Assembly (NCBI RefSeq): GCF_001434585.1
Contig: NZ_AZDB01000007.1
Location: 1-64,000 of the forward strand
Source of the DNA: Companilactobacillus crustorum JCM 15951
GTDB lineage: Bacteria > Bacillota > Bacilli > Lactobacillales > Lactobacillaceae
Reading direction: 5' to 3'
Length of the DNA: 64,000 nt
The position numbers were made by a program, and so were the translations under genes. Below, piece after piece: positions 17,534 through 25,836 of the stretch. Positions within the stretch are counted from its first letter, which is position 1. Each line of letters opens with the position of its first letter. The notes under the pieces were generated by a model. It saw only the letters and a program-made list of their open reading frames with translations, was not told the DNA's origin and did no database searches.

Positions 17534-18728
17534 CTTCTTCAATTAATTTAGCAAATCCATAAGTATCTTGAGCAATCATTAATTCTTCATTGGTTGGAAT
17601 TGTGTAGGCGGCAATTTTAGAATCGTCTGTAGTGATCTTAATCTCTTTACCACGAACTTGATTGTTCTCATGATTTATCTTCAAGCCCATGAATTCGAGG
17701 CCACTTAAAATATCCTCACGAACTTCTGCGGAATTTTCACCGACTCCAGCCGTAAAGGCAATAACGTCAACTCCACCCATTTCAGCAATATATGAGCCAA
17801 TAAACTTAATAATTCGGTTACGATACATTTCCAAGGCTAATTTAGCTCTTTGATTAGTATCTTCATCTGCCTCAATATCACGCATATCTGCAGAAACACC
17901 TGAAATACCAAGCAAACCAGATTTATTATTCAAAATATCAATCATTTCAGAAATGTCTGTAATACCTAGTTTGCGCATCAAGTATGGCAATATGGAAAAA
18001 TCAATATCGCCACTACGAGAACTCATCATAATACCAGCTAAAGGCGTGAATCCCATTGAGATATCAAAGGCTTTGCCGTTTTTAATAGCACTGATTGAAG
18101 CTCCGCTACCTAAATGAAGTACGATAACATTTTTATCTTTAATACCGCCATCAACAATTTTGTCTAAACGTTGAGCAATGTAACGATGGCTTGTACCATG
18201 GGCGCCATAACGGCGAACATGGTATTTTTTATAATCTTCTAAGTCAATACTGTAAATATAATTAACTTTTGGCATATCAACAAAAAAAGATGTATCAAAA
18301 ACTGCAACTTGAATAGCTCTAGGAACCAATTTTTTAAAGACATCGATATAATATGCTTCGATTTTATTGTGTAATGGTGCATATTCAGACAAAGCTTCAA
18401 TCTTACGTAAATTAGATTCTGTAACGATTTCAGACTTTTTAAAAACTTCTCCACCTGCAACGACACGATGACCAAAAGCAACGATATCTTCGAATTTTTC
18501 AATAATTTTCATATCTTTTAAGGCATCTAAAATAGACAAAACGGCAACATCGTTAGATTTAATAGCTTGTTCACGTTCAATTTTTTTATCGTTATACTTT
18601 AATTTAAAGACAGCCTTAGGGCTACCCAAGCGATCTATCATACCGGAAGCAATTGTTATTTTCTCAGGCATTTCAAAAAGTTTCCACTTCAATGTTGAAC
18701 TACCTGCATTTATAGCCATAATCTTCAT
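17523..18728 (-). CDS. ackA: Acetate kinase
   Basis: Makes ATP and acetate from acetyl phosphate, the last step of the energy-yielding acetate branch. The 401-residue cytoplasmic enzyme has AAGGAG before its ATG. Motifs seen are MAINAGSSTLKWKLF at the N-terminus, FDTSFF, GAHGTSHRY (about residue 175), HLGSGAS and FTAGVGENS near the C-terminus. It is monocistronic. No terminator was found between it and menA, since the two coding ends overlap. Confidence 0.96.
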   Translation of the reverse strand: MKIMAINAGSSTLKWKLFEMPEKITIASGMIDRLGSPKAVFKLKYNDKKIEREQAIKSNDVAVLSILDALKDMKIIEKFEDIVAFGHRVVAGGEVFKKSEIVTESNLRKIEALSEYAPLHNKIEAYYIDVFKKLVPRAIQVAVFDTSFFVDMPKVNYIYSIDLEDYKKYHVRRYGAHGTSHRYIAQRLDKIVDGGIKDKNVIVLHLGSGASISAIKNGKAFDISMGFTPLAGIMMSSRSGDIDFSILPYLMRKLGITDISEMIDILNNKSGLLGISGVSADMRDIEADEDTNQRAKLALEMYRNRIIKFIGSYIAEMGGVDVIAFTAGVGENSAEVREDILSGLEFMGLKINHENNQVRGKEIKITTDDSKIAAYTIPTNEELMIAQDTYGFAKLIEEVKN

Positions 18729-18853
18729 ACAAAAATTCTCCTTTTTTGGTCTAGGTATTCTCCTTAAATAGCTTTACACCAGACTTTACACTAGTATAAA
18801 AAAATGCTACTCTTTAGTAACTATTATAAGTCTTTTTATGGGGGAATTCATTC

Positions 18854-20770
18854 GTGAAATTTTTAGACATACTACGCAAAATTGATGAGAAACCTGAGCA
18901 ACCATCTACACCCGCTTCGGATTCTCCTATCAAGGACGAAAATCCTAAACAAAACGCTACAGAAACGGCCTCTGATACTCAGGTTGCTGCAGAACCTAAG
19001 CAGAAGGAAGAAAACCTACCAGTGTCTGTTCATGATAAGCGCATTAACATTGAAGGGCAAATGAATGACCTTTCACATCAATATGCACAATTAAGAAACG
19101 ATCTAAAAACTAATCTTTTCACTGAAAAAGATGAATTTGAAGCTAAAAAAGACACTCTTGATAATTATCTCAAGACACTTAAGCGTGATGAAAAAGAATC
19201 AAACGACAAATTAGCCGATACAAAAGCTCAAAACGATGATGCTGCTAAAGAGCATCTTGCTAGCGTTAACGCCGATCGTAAGGAACAAGAAGAAAATCTT
19301 GCTCAATTGCAATCACAACTTAGCGAATTAAATTCCGAAATCAATACCAAGACAGCTAAACTAGAATCTTTACAAAACGACCTTGCTCATAATGAGCAAT
19401 CTGAAACTGATATGTCTACATCCATCAAGGAAGAAAAAGACTTACAAAAAATGATGGCTTTGATGGAAGAGCAAAAGAACTCCATCAATACTCTTTATGA
19501 CGAACGTAAAAATCTTAAGGGCCAAATTAATGATATGCAGGAAGATATCACTAGATTGAATGGTCAAGCTGACGATTTAAATACTAATATTAGTAACGTC
19601 AACAAGCAAATTAATGATTTGAAACAAAAAGCTAGCGAGATCGACGACAAGATGAAGAGCGATCATAACTACCGTATTGAAACTATTGCTGGTTTGAAAC
19701 GTCATATTCAAAGTCTTGGCGAAGAACACACCAAGATCAATGGTGAATTGGAAGAAGTTAACGGCAATATTGAGTACATCAGCAAGTACATCAAGGATGT
19801 TTTCCATTCTGCTTACTTAGTTCGTGACGTTTATCTTAATAAAGATAAGCAATACTATATTGCTTCAGATGACTTCGGTTCTGACACTGCGAAGAATGAT
19901 ATTTTTGGCATGATGACTTACCTTGAAACTAAATTACAACAACCTGTAACGCTTGTTTCAACTTTCTATAATAATCATATTCACGAAATTATTGATGCTA
20001 AGGCTAAAGCTGAGCATTTACCTATTCCTAATGTAATTAACCTCTTTGATCAATTGCAAACTAGTCCTAACCCTACTGACAAGAAAGTTACTATTCCTGA
20101 AAATGACAGTTGGGTCACAAGAACTGACGTTGAATCACAAGACACCTTCATCTATGATCAAAAGCAAACTCTTTTGATGACTGTTGAATACTTTAACAAG
20201 ATTATTGATCGCATCAATTACTATAAAAACGATCAAATCGTAAAAACTAATATTTATAACGGTGATGGTCAATTATCATCAACTCAAAACTTCAACAAGA
20301 ACAAAGAACTTTCTGAACAAAACTTTTATAGAACTGATGGTTCAATTGTTTTAACTGTAATCTTTGAAAAGAATCAACCAGTCAGTTATCAACTATTCGA
20401 CAAAAATGGCTTGCTTGAACATGACTTTAATGAAAAGTCTGAATTGATTACTTGGTGGTTGAAGAGTATCTCTCCAAATACTGACAATGCTGTATTCGTT
20501 GGTAACAACTCCGACTTGCTATATCAACTACTTATGAGTGCCAACAGTATCGATAGCGGCGATACAATTCGTCTACTTCAAGATGTTGTTAAGAATATTG
20601 ATGCTGTCATTGACTTACTTGATAAAAATAATGATATTAAAGACATTTTCGTTCAAACCGAAGATGACTTACATGCTATTGAAAATAAGACCAACCGCGA
20701 TATTAGTGTTAGTGTTATCAACACTTCCAGCAATGGTACCTTATCTCTTCCAGAATCATTAAAAATCTAG
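18854..20770 (+). CDS. Long coiled-coil protein with C-terminal glycosyltransferase-like beta domain
   Basis: A 638-residue protein of uncertain function, starting at a GTG with GGGGGA upstream. There is no signal peptide or membrane segment. Residues 10-60 are Pro/Glu/Gln-rich and probably disordered, and 60-310 form a long coiled coil. Residues 320-630 resemble the N-terminal beta-meander of GtfA/GtfB- and TarM-type glycosyltransferases: successive units such as NIYNGDGQLSSTQNFNKN and FYRTDGSIVLTVIF, then FVGNNSDLLYQLL. The nucleotide-sugar-binding catalytic half is absent. The next gene, 60 bases downstream past a terminator, is a GT2 enzyme. A scaffold or adaptor for surface glycosylation is a reasonable guess. 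Confidence 0.65.
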   Translation: MKFLDILRKIDEKPEQPSTPASDSPIKDENPKQNATETASDTQVAAEPKQKEENLPVSVHDKRINIEGQMNDLSHQYAQLRNDLKTNLFTEKDEFEAKKDTLDNYLKTLKRDEKESNDKLADTKAQNDDAAKEHLASVNADRKEQEENLAQLQSQLSELNSEINTKTAKLESLQNDLAHNEQSETDMSTSIKEEKDLQKMMALMEEQKNSINTLYDERKNLKGQINDMQEDITRLNGQADDLNTNISNVNKQINDLKQKASEIDDKMKSDHNYRIETIAGLKRHIQSLGEEHTKINGELEEVNGNIEYISKYIKDVFHSAYLVRDVYLNKDKQYYIASDDFGSDTAKNDIFGMMTYLETKLQQPVTLVSTFYNNHIHEIIDAKAKAEHLPIPNVINLFDQLQTSPNPTDKKVTIPENDSWVTRTDVESQDTFIYDQKQTLLMTVEYFNKIIDRINYYKNDQIVKTNIYNGDGQLSSTQNFNKNKELSEQNFYRTDGSIVLTVIFEKNQPVSYQLFDKNGLLEHDFNEKSELITWWLKSISPNTDNAVFVGNNSDLLYQLLMSANSIDSGDTIRLLQDVVKNIDAVIDLLDKNNDIKDIFVQTEDDLHAIENKTNRDISVSVINTSSNGTLSLPESLKI

Positions 20771-20776
20771 CTTAAT

Positions 20777-20806
20777 TAAAAACGCTCATTCATGAGTGTT
20801 TTTTTC
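20777..20806 (+). terminator. Terminator after the coiled-coil gene
   Basis: The stem AAACGCTCAT / ATGAGTGTTTTTTT with a short loop and T-run starts about 7 bases after the stop codon. Confidence 0.75.
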
Positions 20807-20830
20807 TAATTATTTACGAGAGTGAGAAAT

Positions 20831-21763
20831 ATGAAAACTATATCTATTATCGTTCCGTGTTTTAACGAAGAAGAAACCATCAATATTTATTATGATGCTA
20901 TGACCAAGTTAAAAGAAAAAACTAACAAATTTAAGCTCGAATATTGGTTTGTAGATGATGGATCAAAAGACCATACCTATTCAATTTTAAAAGAATTACA
21001 AAAGAACCATAGTGATGAAGTACATTTCATTTCCTTTTCACGTAATTTTGGTAAGGAATCAGCATTGTATGCCGGTTTGAACGAAGTCACTGGAGATTAT
21101 ACTGCTGTTATGGATGTTGACTTGCAAGATCCTCCTGAAATGTTACCAGAAATGTTCGATATCCTTGAAGAAGGCGAATATGACTGTGTCGGAACAGCCC
21201 GAATGGATCGTGAAGGAGAAAATAAAATCATTTCCTTTTTCTCCAATAGTTTTTACAAATTGATCAATAAAATGTCTCAAACAAAGATTATTCCTGGTGC
21301 GAGAGATTATCGCTTAATGACCAAACAAATGGTTGACGCCATCAAATCAATGACTGAATACAATCGCTTTTCAAAGGGAATTTTTAGTTGGGTTGGTTTT
21401 AAAACTAAATACTTACCTTATAAAAACCGTGAACGTTCAGCCGGTACTACTTCTTGGAACTTTTGGAAATTATTCAAATATGCCATTACCGGTATCGTTG
21501 ATTTCTCTGAGGGACCATTAATGTTCGCTACCTGGATGGGAACTATCTTCTCGATTACTTCAATAATCGCTATTATTGGTATAATCATCAGAAAGTTTAT
21601 CAATCCTCTCAGTAGCGTCAATGGTTGGGCTTCATTGGTCTCAATCATTCTCTTAATTGGTGGAATTCAGTTATTGAGTATCGGAATTCTTGGGGAATAT
21701 ATTGGTAAAATTTTCTTAGAAGTTAAAAAACGTCCAATTTATATTATCAAAGATAAAAAATAA
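20831..21763 (+). CDS. GT2 glycosyltransferase of the GtrB/DPM1 type
   Basis: Transfers a sugar from a nucleotide donor to polyprenyl phosphate at the membrane. I choose the ATG at 20831; an in-frame GTG lies 9 bases upstream. The 310-residue protein starts with ISIIVPCFNEEETI, has the DXD-like motif MDVDLQDPPE (about residue 95), and a C-terminal pair of membrane helices (about 235-255 and 265-290), the layout of GtrB, CsbB and YkcC proteins. Such enzymes charge undecaprenyl phosphate for decoration of teichoic acid or wall polymers. The flippase and the final GT-C transferase are not adjacent. Confidence 0.88.
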   Translation: MKTISIIVPCFNEEETINIYYDAMTKLKEKTNKFKLEYWFVDDGSKDHTYSILKELQKNHSDEVHFISFSRNFGKESALYAGLNEVTGDYTAVMDVDLQDPPEMLPEMFDILEEGEYDCVGTARMDREGENKIISFFSNSFYKLINKMSQTKIIPGARDYRLMTKQMVDAIKSMTEYNRFSKGIFSWVGFKTKYLPYKNRERSAGTTSWNFWKLFKYAITGIVDFSEGPLMFATWMGTIFSITSIIAIIGIIIRKFINPLSSVNGWASLVSIILLIGGIQLLSIGILGEYIGKIFLEVKKRPIYIIKDKK

Positions 21764-21808
21764 CAGCAGAGTTGATTTGCCGGTCTCCGACAAGTCCTCT
21801 GCTGTTTT
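21762..21808 (+). terminator. Terminator after the GT2 gene
   Basis: The stem AACAGCAGAG / CTCTGCTGTT directly overlaps the stop codon region and is followed by TTTATTTTT. Confidence 0.85.
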
Positions 21809-21812
21809 ATTT

Positions 21813-21841
21813 TTATCATATTAACACTATCGATATGATAA
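21813..21841. promoter_or_regulatory. Candidate TetR operator upstream of the tetR-kef operon
   Basis: A perfect 9-bp inverted repeat, TTATCATAT (21813-21821) and ATATGATAA (21833-21841), with an 11-bp spacer. The -10 box TATAAT lies at 21858-21863, so the right arm covers the -35 position. This is where a repressor would block RNA polymerase. Confidence 0.6.
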
Positions 21842-21894
21842 ACGTTTTACATTACTATATAATTAAAGCGAATAGAGTAAGGGATGGGATTAAA

Positions 21895-22479
21895 ATGAAT
21901 GTACGAGATCAACAAGCTGAGAATACTAAAAACGCAATCCTAAAAGTTGCAGCTGAAATGTTTCTTTCACAAGGTTACCAAGCTACTTCTACTAGAAAAA
22001 TCGCTCAAGAATTAAATATTACTCAACCTAATATGTATCACTACTATAAAAACAAAAAAGTCCTCTACATTAAAGCAATTGAATATGCGGTTAGTGGCTT
22101 TAGCAATAATCTATTAGAAGAGTATAAGCAAAAAAAGGACCTGCCTTTTGAGGAACTTCTTTTACACATGTCCCAATATATGATCGGTAATTTTCGAATT
22201 AATTATTTTGTTATGAGAAATGATATCGAAAATTTTTTTACCGATGAGGAACGCAAAAATCTTAGCAAGAATTGGAATGGAGGCTACTACAAGGTCTTAT
22301 TTAATGTTTTCCAATCTCACAAAAGCGAACTTCGTTCCGATTTAGCTATTCCCGTTCAAGTAGGAACTTTTTTGACAATGTTACTCCCTTACATTGAGTA
22401 TAACGATGCCAAAAGGAAGCGCAATATTGCTAATCTTAAAACGGTTATCAATATTTTCATCAATGGCATCAAGAAATAG
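21895..22479 (+). CDS. TetR/AcrR-family transcriptional regulator
   Basis: A 194-residue regulator. The ATG at 21895 is preceded by GGGATGGGA. The N-terminal helix-turn-helix is plain: ILKVAAEMFLSQGYQATS followed by TRKIAQELNITQPNMYHYYKNK (residues about 15-56). The C-terminal ligand domain has no recognised ligand. The gene ends 9 bases before a Kef-type antiporter, so the pair is an operon and the antiporter its likely target. The upstream 9-bp inverted repeat is the probable operator. Confidence 0.9.
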   Translation: MNVRDQQAENTKNAILKVAAEMFLSQGYQATSTRKIAQELNITQPNMYHYYKNKKVLYIKAIEYAVSGFSNNLLEEYKQKKDLPFEELLLHMSQYMIGNFRINYFVMRNDIENFFTDEERKNLSKNWNGGYYKVLFNVFQSHKSELRSDLAIPVQVGTFLTMLLPYIEYNDAKRKRNIANLKTVINIFINGIKK

Positions 22480-22488
22480 GAGTATGTA

Positions 22489-23637
22489 ATGGAATTTGTA
22501 ACTCTCTTAGCTTTAATGCTTTTTTTGACACTCGTTGTCAGTCACATTTTCAATAAACTAAATCTTCCGGCTGTAGTTGGACAATTAATTTTAGGTGTAA
22601 TCCTGGGTAAAGGTATCTTAAATATCGTTCACTCTGATTCAAAGGTAGAACTTTTCGCTGATATTGGCGTTATCTTATTAATGTTTCTTGCCGGCCTAGA
22701 GAGCAATTTAGCACTCTTGCGTAAACATTTATTGCCTAGTATTAACGTTGCTATCTTTGGCGTTATTCTTCCTGTTTTTCTGACTCTCGGAACAGCTTTG
22801 ATTTTTGGAATCACTCCCAAAGAGAGTATTTTTATGTCAGTTGTTTTCGCAGCTACTTCTGTTTCAATCTCAGTCGAAGTACTCAAGGGACTGAATTACC
22901 TATCTAGCACTGCTGGAACTGTCATTTTAGGAGCTGCCGTTGCCGATGACATCATGGCTATCTCTATTTTGAGTGTCATGTCCGGTACTCTTACAGGAAA
23001 CTTTTCGTTTCAAAAAATTCTATTATTATTAGGGCTTTGGATATTTTTTGGTATTTTAGTTGTCGTCTTTCACAAGTGGGTCATCCCTGAATTAATGAAA
23101 CTTTCTGAATATCTTGAAGCAACGCATGCTCCAACTATTTTTGCCTTGGTAATTTGTTTTATCATGGCCTATATTGCTGAAAAGGTCCAATTAGATTCGG
23201 TTTTGGGTGCTTTTGTCGCCGGAATCGCTGTTTCTAATTCGAAAGATTATGATTCTAAAATCAGTCGGAATATTGAACTAATTGGATATTCTATCTTCAT
23301 CCCTATTTTCTTTATTAGTATTGGCCTTAACTTAGAGTTCAATAACTTTCTTCGTGATTTTTGGCTGATTGCACTCTTTACCATTACCGGTATTGTCGGA
23401 AAATTATTTGGTGCTGGCTTTGGAGCTAGAATTTCAGGTTTTAATTTCAAAGATTCTTACGTTATTGGTTCCGGAATGATTTCCCGCGGCGAAATGGCAC
23501 TTATTGTGGCTCAAGTTGGCTACAGCGTTCATTTACTCTCCGAAGAATACTACTCTACTGTTATTATCAGCATTATTTTAATTACGATTATTGCCCCATT
23601 TTTTCTAAAACACTCAATTAATAAAAATCCTTTGTAG
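22489..23637 (+). CDS. Cation:proton antiporter, CPA2/Kef type
   Basis: A 382-residue integral membrane transporter with about 12 hydrophobic segments and GGAG before its ATG. The early LNLPAVVGQLILGVILGKG segment and the ADIGVILLMFLAGLE motif are typical of CPA2 antiporters. The protein ends after the membrane domain: there is no TrkA-N nucleotide-binding tail as in KefB/KefC, so it resembles NapA- or GerN-type Na+ or K+/H+ exchangers. It is probably controlled by the TetR gene 9 bases upstream. Confidence 0.88.
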   Translation: MEFVTLLALMLFLTLVVSHIFNKLNLPAVVGQLILGVILGKGILNIVHSDSKVELFADIGVILLMFLAGLESNLALLRKHLLPSINVAIFGVILPVFLTLGTALIFGITPKESIFMSVVFAATSVSISVEVLKGLNYLSSTAGTVILGAAVADDIMAISILSVMSGTLTGNFSFQKILLLLGLWIFFGILVVVFHKWVIPELMKLSEYLEATHAPTIFALVICFIMAYIAEKVQLDSVLGAFVAGIAVSNSKDYDSKISRNIELIGYSIFIPIFFISIGLNLEFNNFLRDFWLIALFTITGIVGKLFGAGFGARISGFNFKDSYVIGSGMISRGEMALIVAQVGYSVHLLSEEYYSTVIISIILITIIAPFFLKHSINKNPL

Positions 23638-23668
23638 CATATGGTTTCCTCTAATTACCTCTACGATA

Positions 23669-23674
23669 TATAAT
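23669..23674 (+). promoter_or_regulatory. Probable -10 box of the ndh gene
   Basis: TATAAT, 46 bases before the ndh start codon; the matching -35 is weak. Confidence 0.4.
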
Positions 23675-23719
23675 GGTAACGTAAACATTTAATTCCGGTA
23701 CAAAAGGAGAAGGTTAATT

Positions 23720-24907
23720 ATGGCACATATATTAGTATTAGGCGCTGGCTATGGTGGCTTGAAAGCTGCACGTGATTTAGCCAAAAGTACTCCAGCGGGG
23801 ACTCAAATTGATTTAATCGATAAAAATGAAAGACATGTTGAAAAAACAGCTTTGCATACTATTGCAGCTGGAACAAACAGAGCTGAATCTGTTAGCTTTG
23901 ATGTCCGTTCTGTTCTACCTTCAAATGTTAACTTTATTAAGGCCACTGTTTCTAAACTTGACCTTGATAATAAGACAGTTGAATTCTCCGATCATGATGA
24001 CATTACTTATGATTATATTGTTGTTTCACTAGGCTTCCGTTCCGAAGACTTTGGACTTGAAGGTGCCAGCGAAAATGCTTTGATCCTTCAAGACCTAGAA
24101 ACAGCCCAAAATATTTATAAAAAGATAAATGAAAATATTGCTAATTATAAAAAATCTCAAGATCCAGCTGACTTATCAATTGTCGTCTGTGGTGCTGGTT
24201 TCACAGGAGTTGAAATTTTAGGTGAGTTAGTAGACACTGTGAAAATTCTTAAAGCCAAATACGAAGTACCTGAAATTAAAGTTACTTGTCTAGAAATGGC
24301 AACAAGAATTCTTCCAATGTTCGATGAGAATTTGGCTAGCTATGCAGTTGATTATTTAGATAAAAACGGCATCAAGCTTCTTACAGGTGCCAAGATTACA
24401 CGTATTGATCCTAAAGCCGTTGTTTATATGGACGGCGACACAGAAAAGAGTGTTGCTGGTAGCACAATTATCTGGACTGTCGGTGTAAGTGGCTCAGATG
24501 TTATCAAGGATTCTGGTATCGATGCTAGAAGAAATCGTGTTATGACAACTGAATTTCTTAACTTAGAAGATCATCCTGAAGCCTACTTTATTGGTGACGA
24601 CTCAGCTGTCATTCCTAAGGGCGAGAAACGTCCATATCCAACAACTGGACAATTAGCAACATCTGAAGGAACTGGTGCTGCTTATAACATTGCTGCTGCT
24701 TTGAACGGTAAAGATTTGAAACCATTTGTCTACCATTCAATGGGTACGGTAGCTTCATTAGGACAAAATCACGGTATTGCCGAAATTACTGAAAAGAATT
24801 ACAAGTTCAAGGGTATTTTTGCTTCACTACTCAAACACTTGTCTGCTGATCGTGGAATTATGGAAATTGCGGGTATTAAAACTGCAATTAAAAAGGGAAC
24901 AATTTAA
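23720..24907 (+). CDS. ndh: Type II NADH:quinone oxidoreductase
   Basis: A single-subunit FAD enzyme that passes electrons from NADH to quinone at the inner membrane face without pumping protons. The 395-residue protein has AGGAG upstream of the ATG. There are two Rossmann folds: VLGAGYGGLKAARDL at residues 5-19 for FAD and VVCGAGFTGVEILGE at about 155-169 for NADH. IGDDSAV (about 290) binds the FAD ribityl group. The TGQLATSEG segment is conserved in NDH-2. It would feed quinol to the cytochrome bd encoded 9 kb away. Confidence 0.92.
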   Translation: MAHILVLGAGYGGLKAARDLAKSTPAGTQIDLIDKNERHVEKTALHTIAAGTNRAESVSFDVRSVLPSNVNFIKATVSKLDLDNKTVEFSDHDDITYDYIVVSLGFRSEDFGLEGASENALILQDLETAQNIYKKINENIANYKKSQDPADLSIVVCGAGFTGVEILGELVDTVKILKAKYEVPEIKVTCLEMATRILPMFDENLASYAVDYLDKNGIKLLTGAKITRIDPKAVVYMDGDTEKSVAGSTIIWTVGVSGSDVIKDSGIDARRNRVMTTEFLNLEDHPEAYFIGDDSAVIPKGEKRPYPTTGQLATSEGTGAAYNIAAALNGKDLKPFVYHSMGTVASLGQNHGIAEITEKNYKFKGIFASLLKHLSADRGIMEIAGIKTAIKKGTI

Positions 24908-24943
24908 TCTAAATATTAAATATATGGTACACAATTCCCCAAC

Positions 24944-24983
24944 AAAAAAACCAGTGTGGTAACTGTTACCGCACTGGTTTTTT
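24944..24983 (+). terminator. Terminator after ndh
   Basis: The stem AAAAAACCAGTG / GCACTGGTTTTTT, with an inner GGTAAC/GTTACC pair, is followed by a T-run. Confidence 0.9.
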
Positions 24984-25038
24984 GATTTAAAAATATCTCA
25001 ATAATATACTTAACTATATAAACAAGGGGTGTTTGACT

Positions 25039-25820
25039 ATGGCAATTAAAAAAAATCAGATTTGTATAATTTGTGGCAATCGTTTTACAATCATGGAAGG
25101 ATTATTTCTACGTGACTTAAGCGATACTCTCAAAGAGCAAGTTTTAAAAACTAACAGTTATGCCAAGGAATCTTCGTTTATTTGTCTAAAAGATATGCAA
25201 AAATTACGGATCGAAAATATGCAAACTATGATTGATCAGGACCTACGTATCGACCAGGAAATGAGCGATAAACTAAAAAAAGAATTAGAAAAAGATACTT
25301 ATGTCATCACTAACATCAATGACACAGTTTACGCTAAAAGAACTACAGGTCAACGATTAGCTGATGCCGTGGCTAAATTCGGTGGAAGCTGGGGATTTAT
25401 CATATCTTTTACTCTTTTACCATTATTCTTATTGTATGGATGACAATCAATATCGTGCACTTCTTAGGCATTAATTTCGATCCTTATCCATTTATACTCT
25501 TGAACCTATTTTTGAGCTGTGTCGCCGCTATACAAGCACCTATCATTATGATGAGTCAAAACCGTCAAGCTGAACGTGATCGTGTCGATTCAGAAAATGA
25601 CTATAAAACTAATATGAAATCGGAAATGGAAATTCGCATTCTACATCAAAAAATTGATCAATTGAATGAAGTTCAATGGCCTCATATTTTGGACATTCAA
25701 AAAATGCAAATTGAAGTTTTAAGTGAAATCGAGAATGAAATTCAATCATTAAAATCTGAAAATGAGCCTAAAAGAGATCGCAATACCAGACACCCCAGCA
25801 GAATAAAAAAACCTGACTAA
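25039..25820 (+). pseudogene. DUF1003 membrane protein gene split by an 8-bp tandem duplication
   Basis: Two reading frames together make one DUF1003 protein. The first (25039-25443) begins with a CxxC-containing segment (CIICGNRF) and reaches RLADAVAKFGGSWGFIISFT before running out of frame. The second (25440-25820) carries the family core FDPYPFILLNLFLSC and SQNRQAERDR. Just before the switch TCTTTTAC occurs twice in tandem (25405-25412, 25413-25420). Removing one copy restores a single frame reading GFIISFTIILIVWMTINIV, a typical DUF1003 membrane segment. The ATGA overlap could still allow coupled translation of a separate second half. Recent inactivation or a reversible switch are both possible. 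Confidence 0.85.
25405..25420 (+). repeat. 8-bp tandem duplication TCTTTTAC x2
   Basis: Two perfect adjacent copies. They add 8 bases and so shift the DUF1003 frame. Slippage can gain or lose such units. Confidence 0.85.
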
Positions 25821-25833
25821 TAGTCAGGTTTTT
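25805..25833. terminator. Bidirectional terminator between the DUF1003 and WxL genes
   Basis: The stem AAAAAACCTGACT / AGTCAGGTTTTTTT has a short loop and sits between convergent genes. Confidence 0.9.
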
Positions 25834-25836
25834 TTA

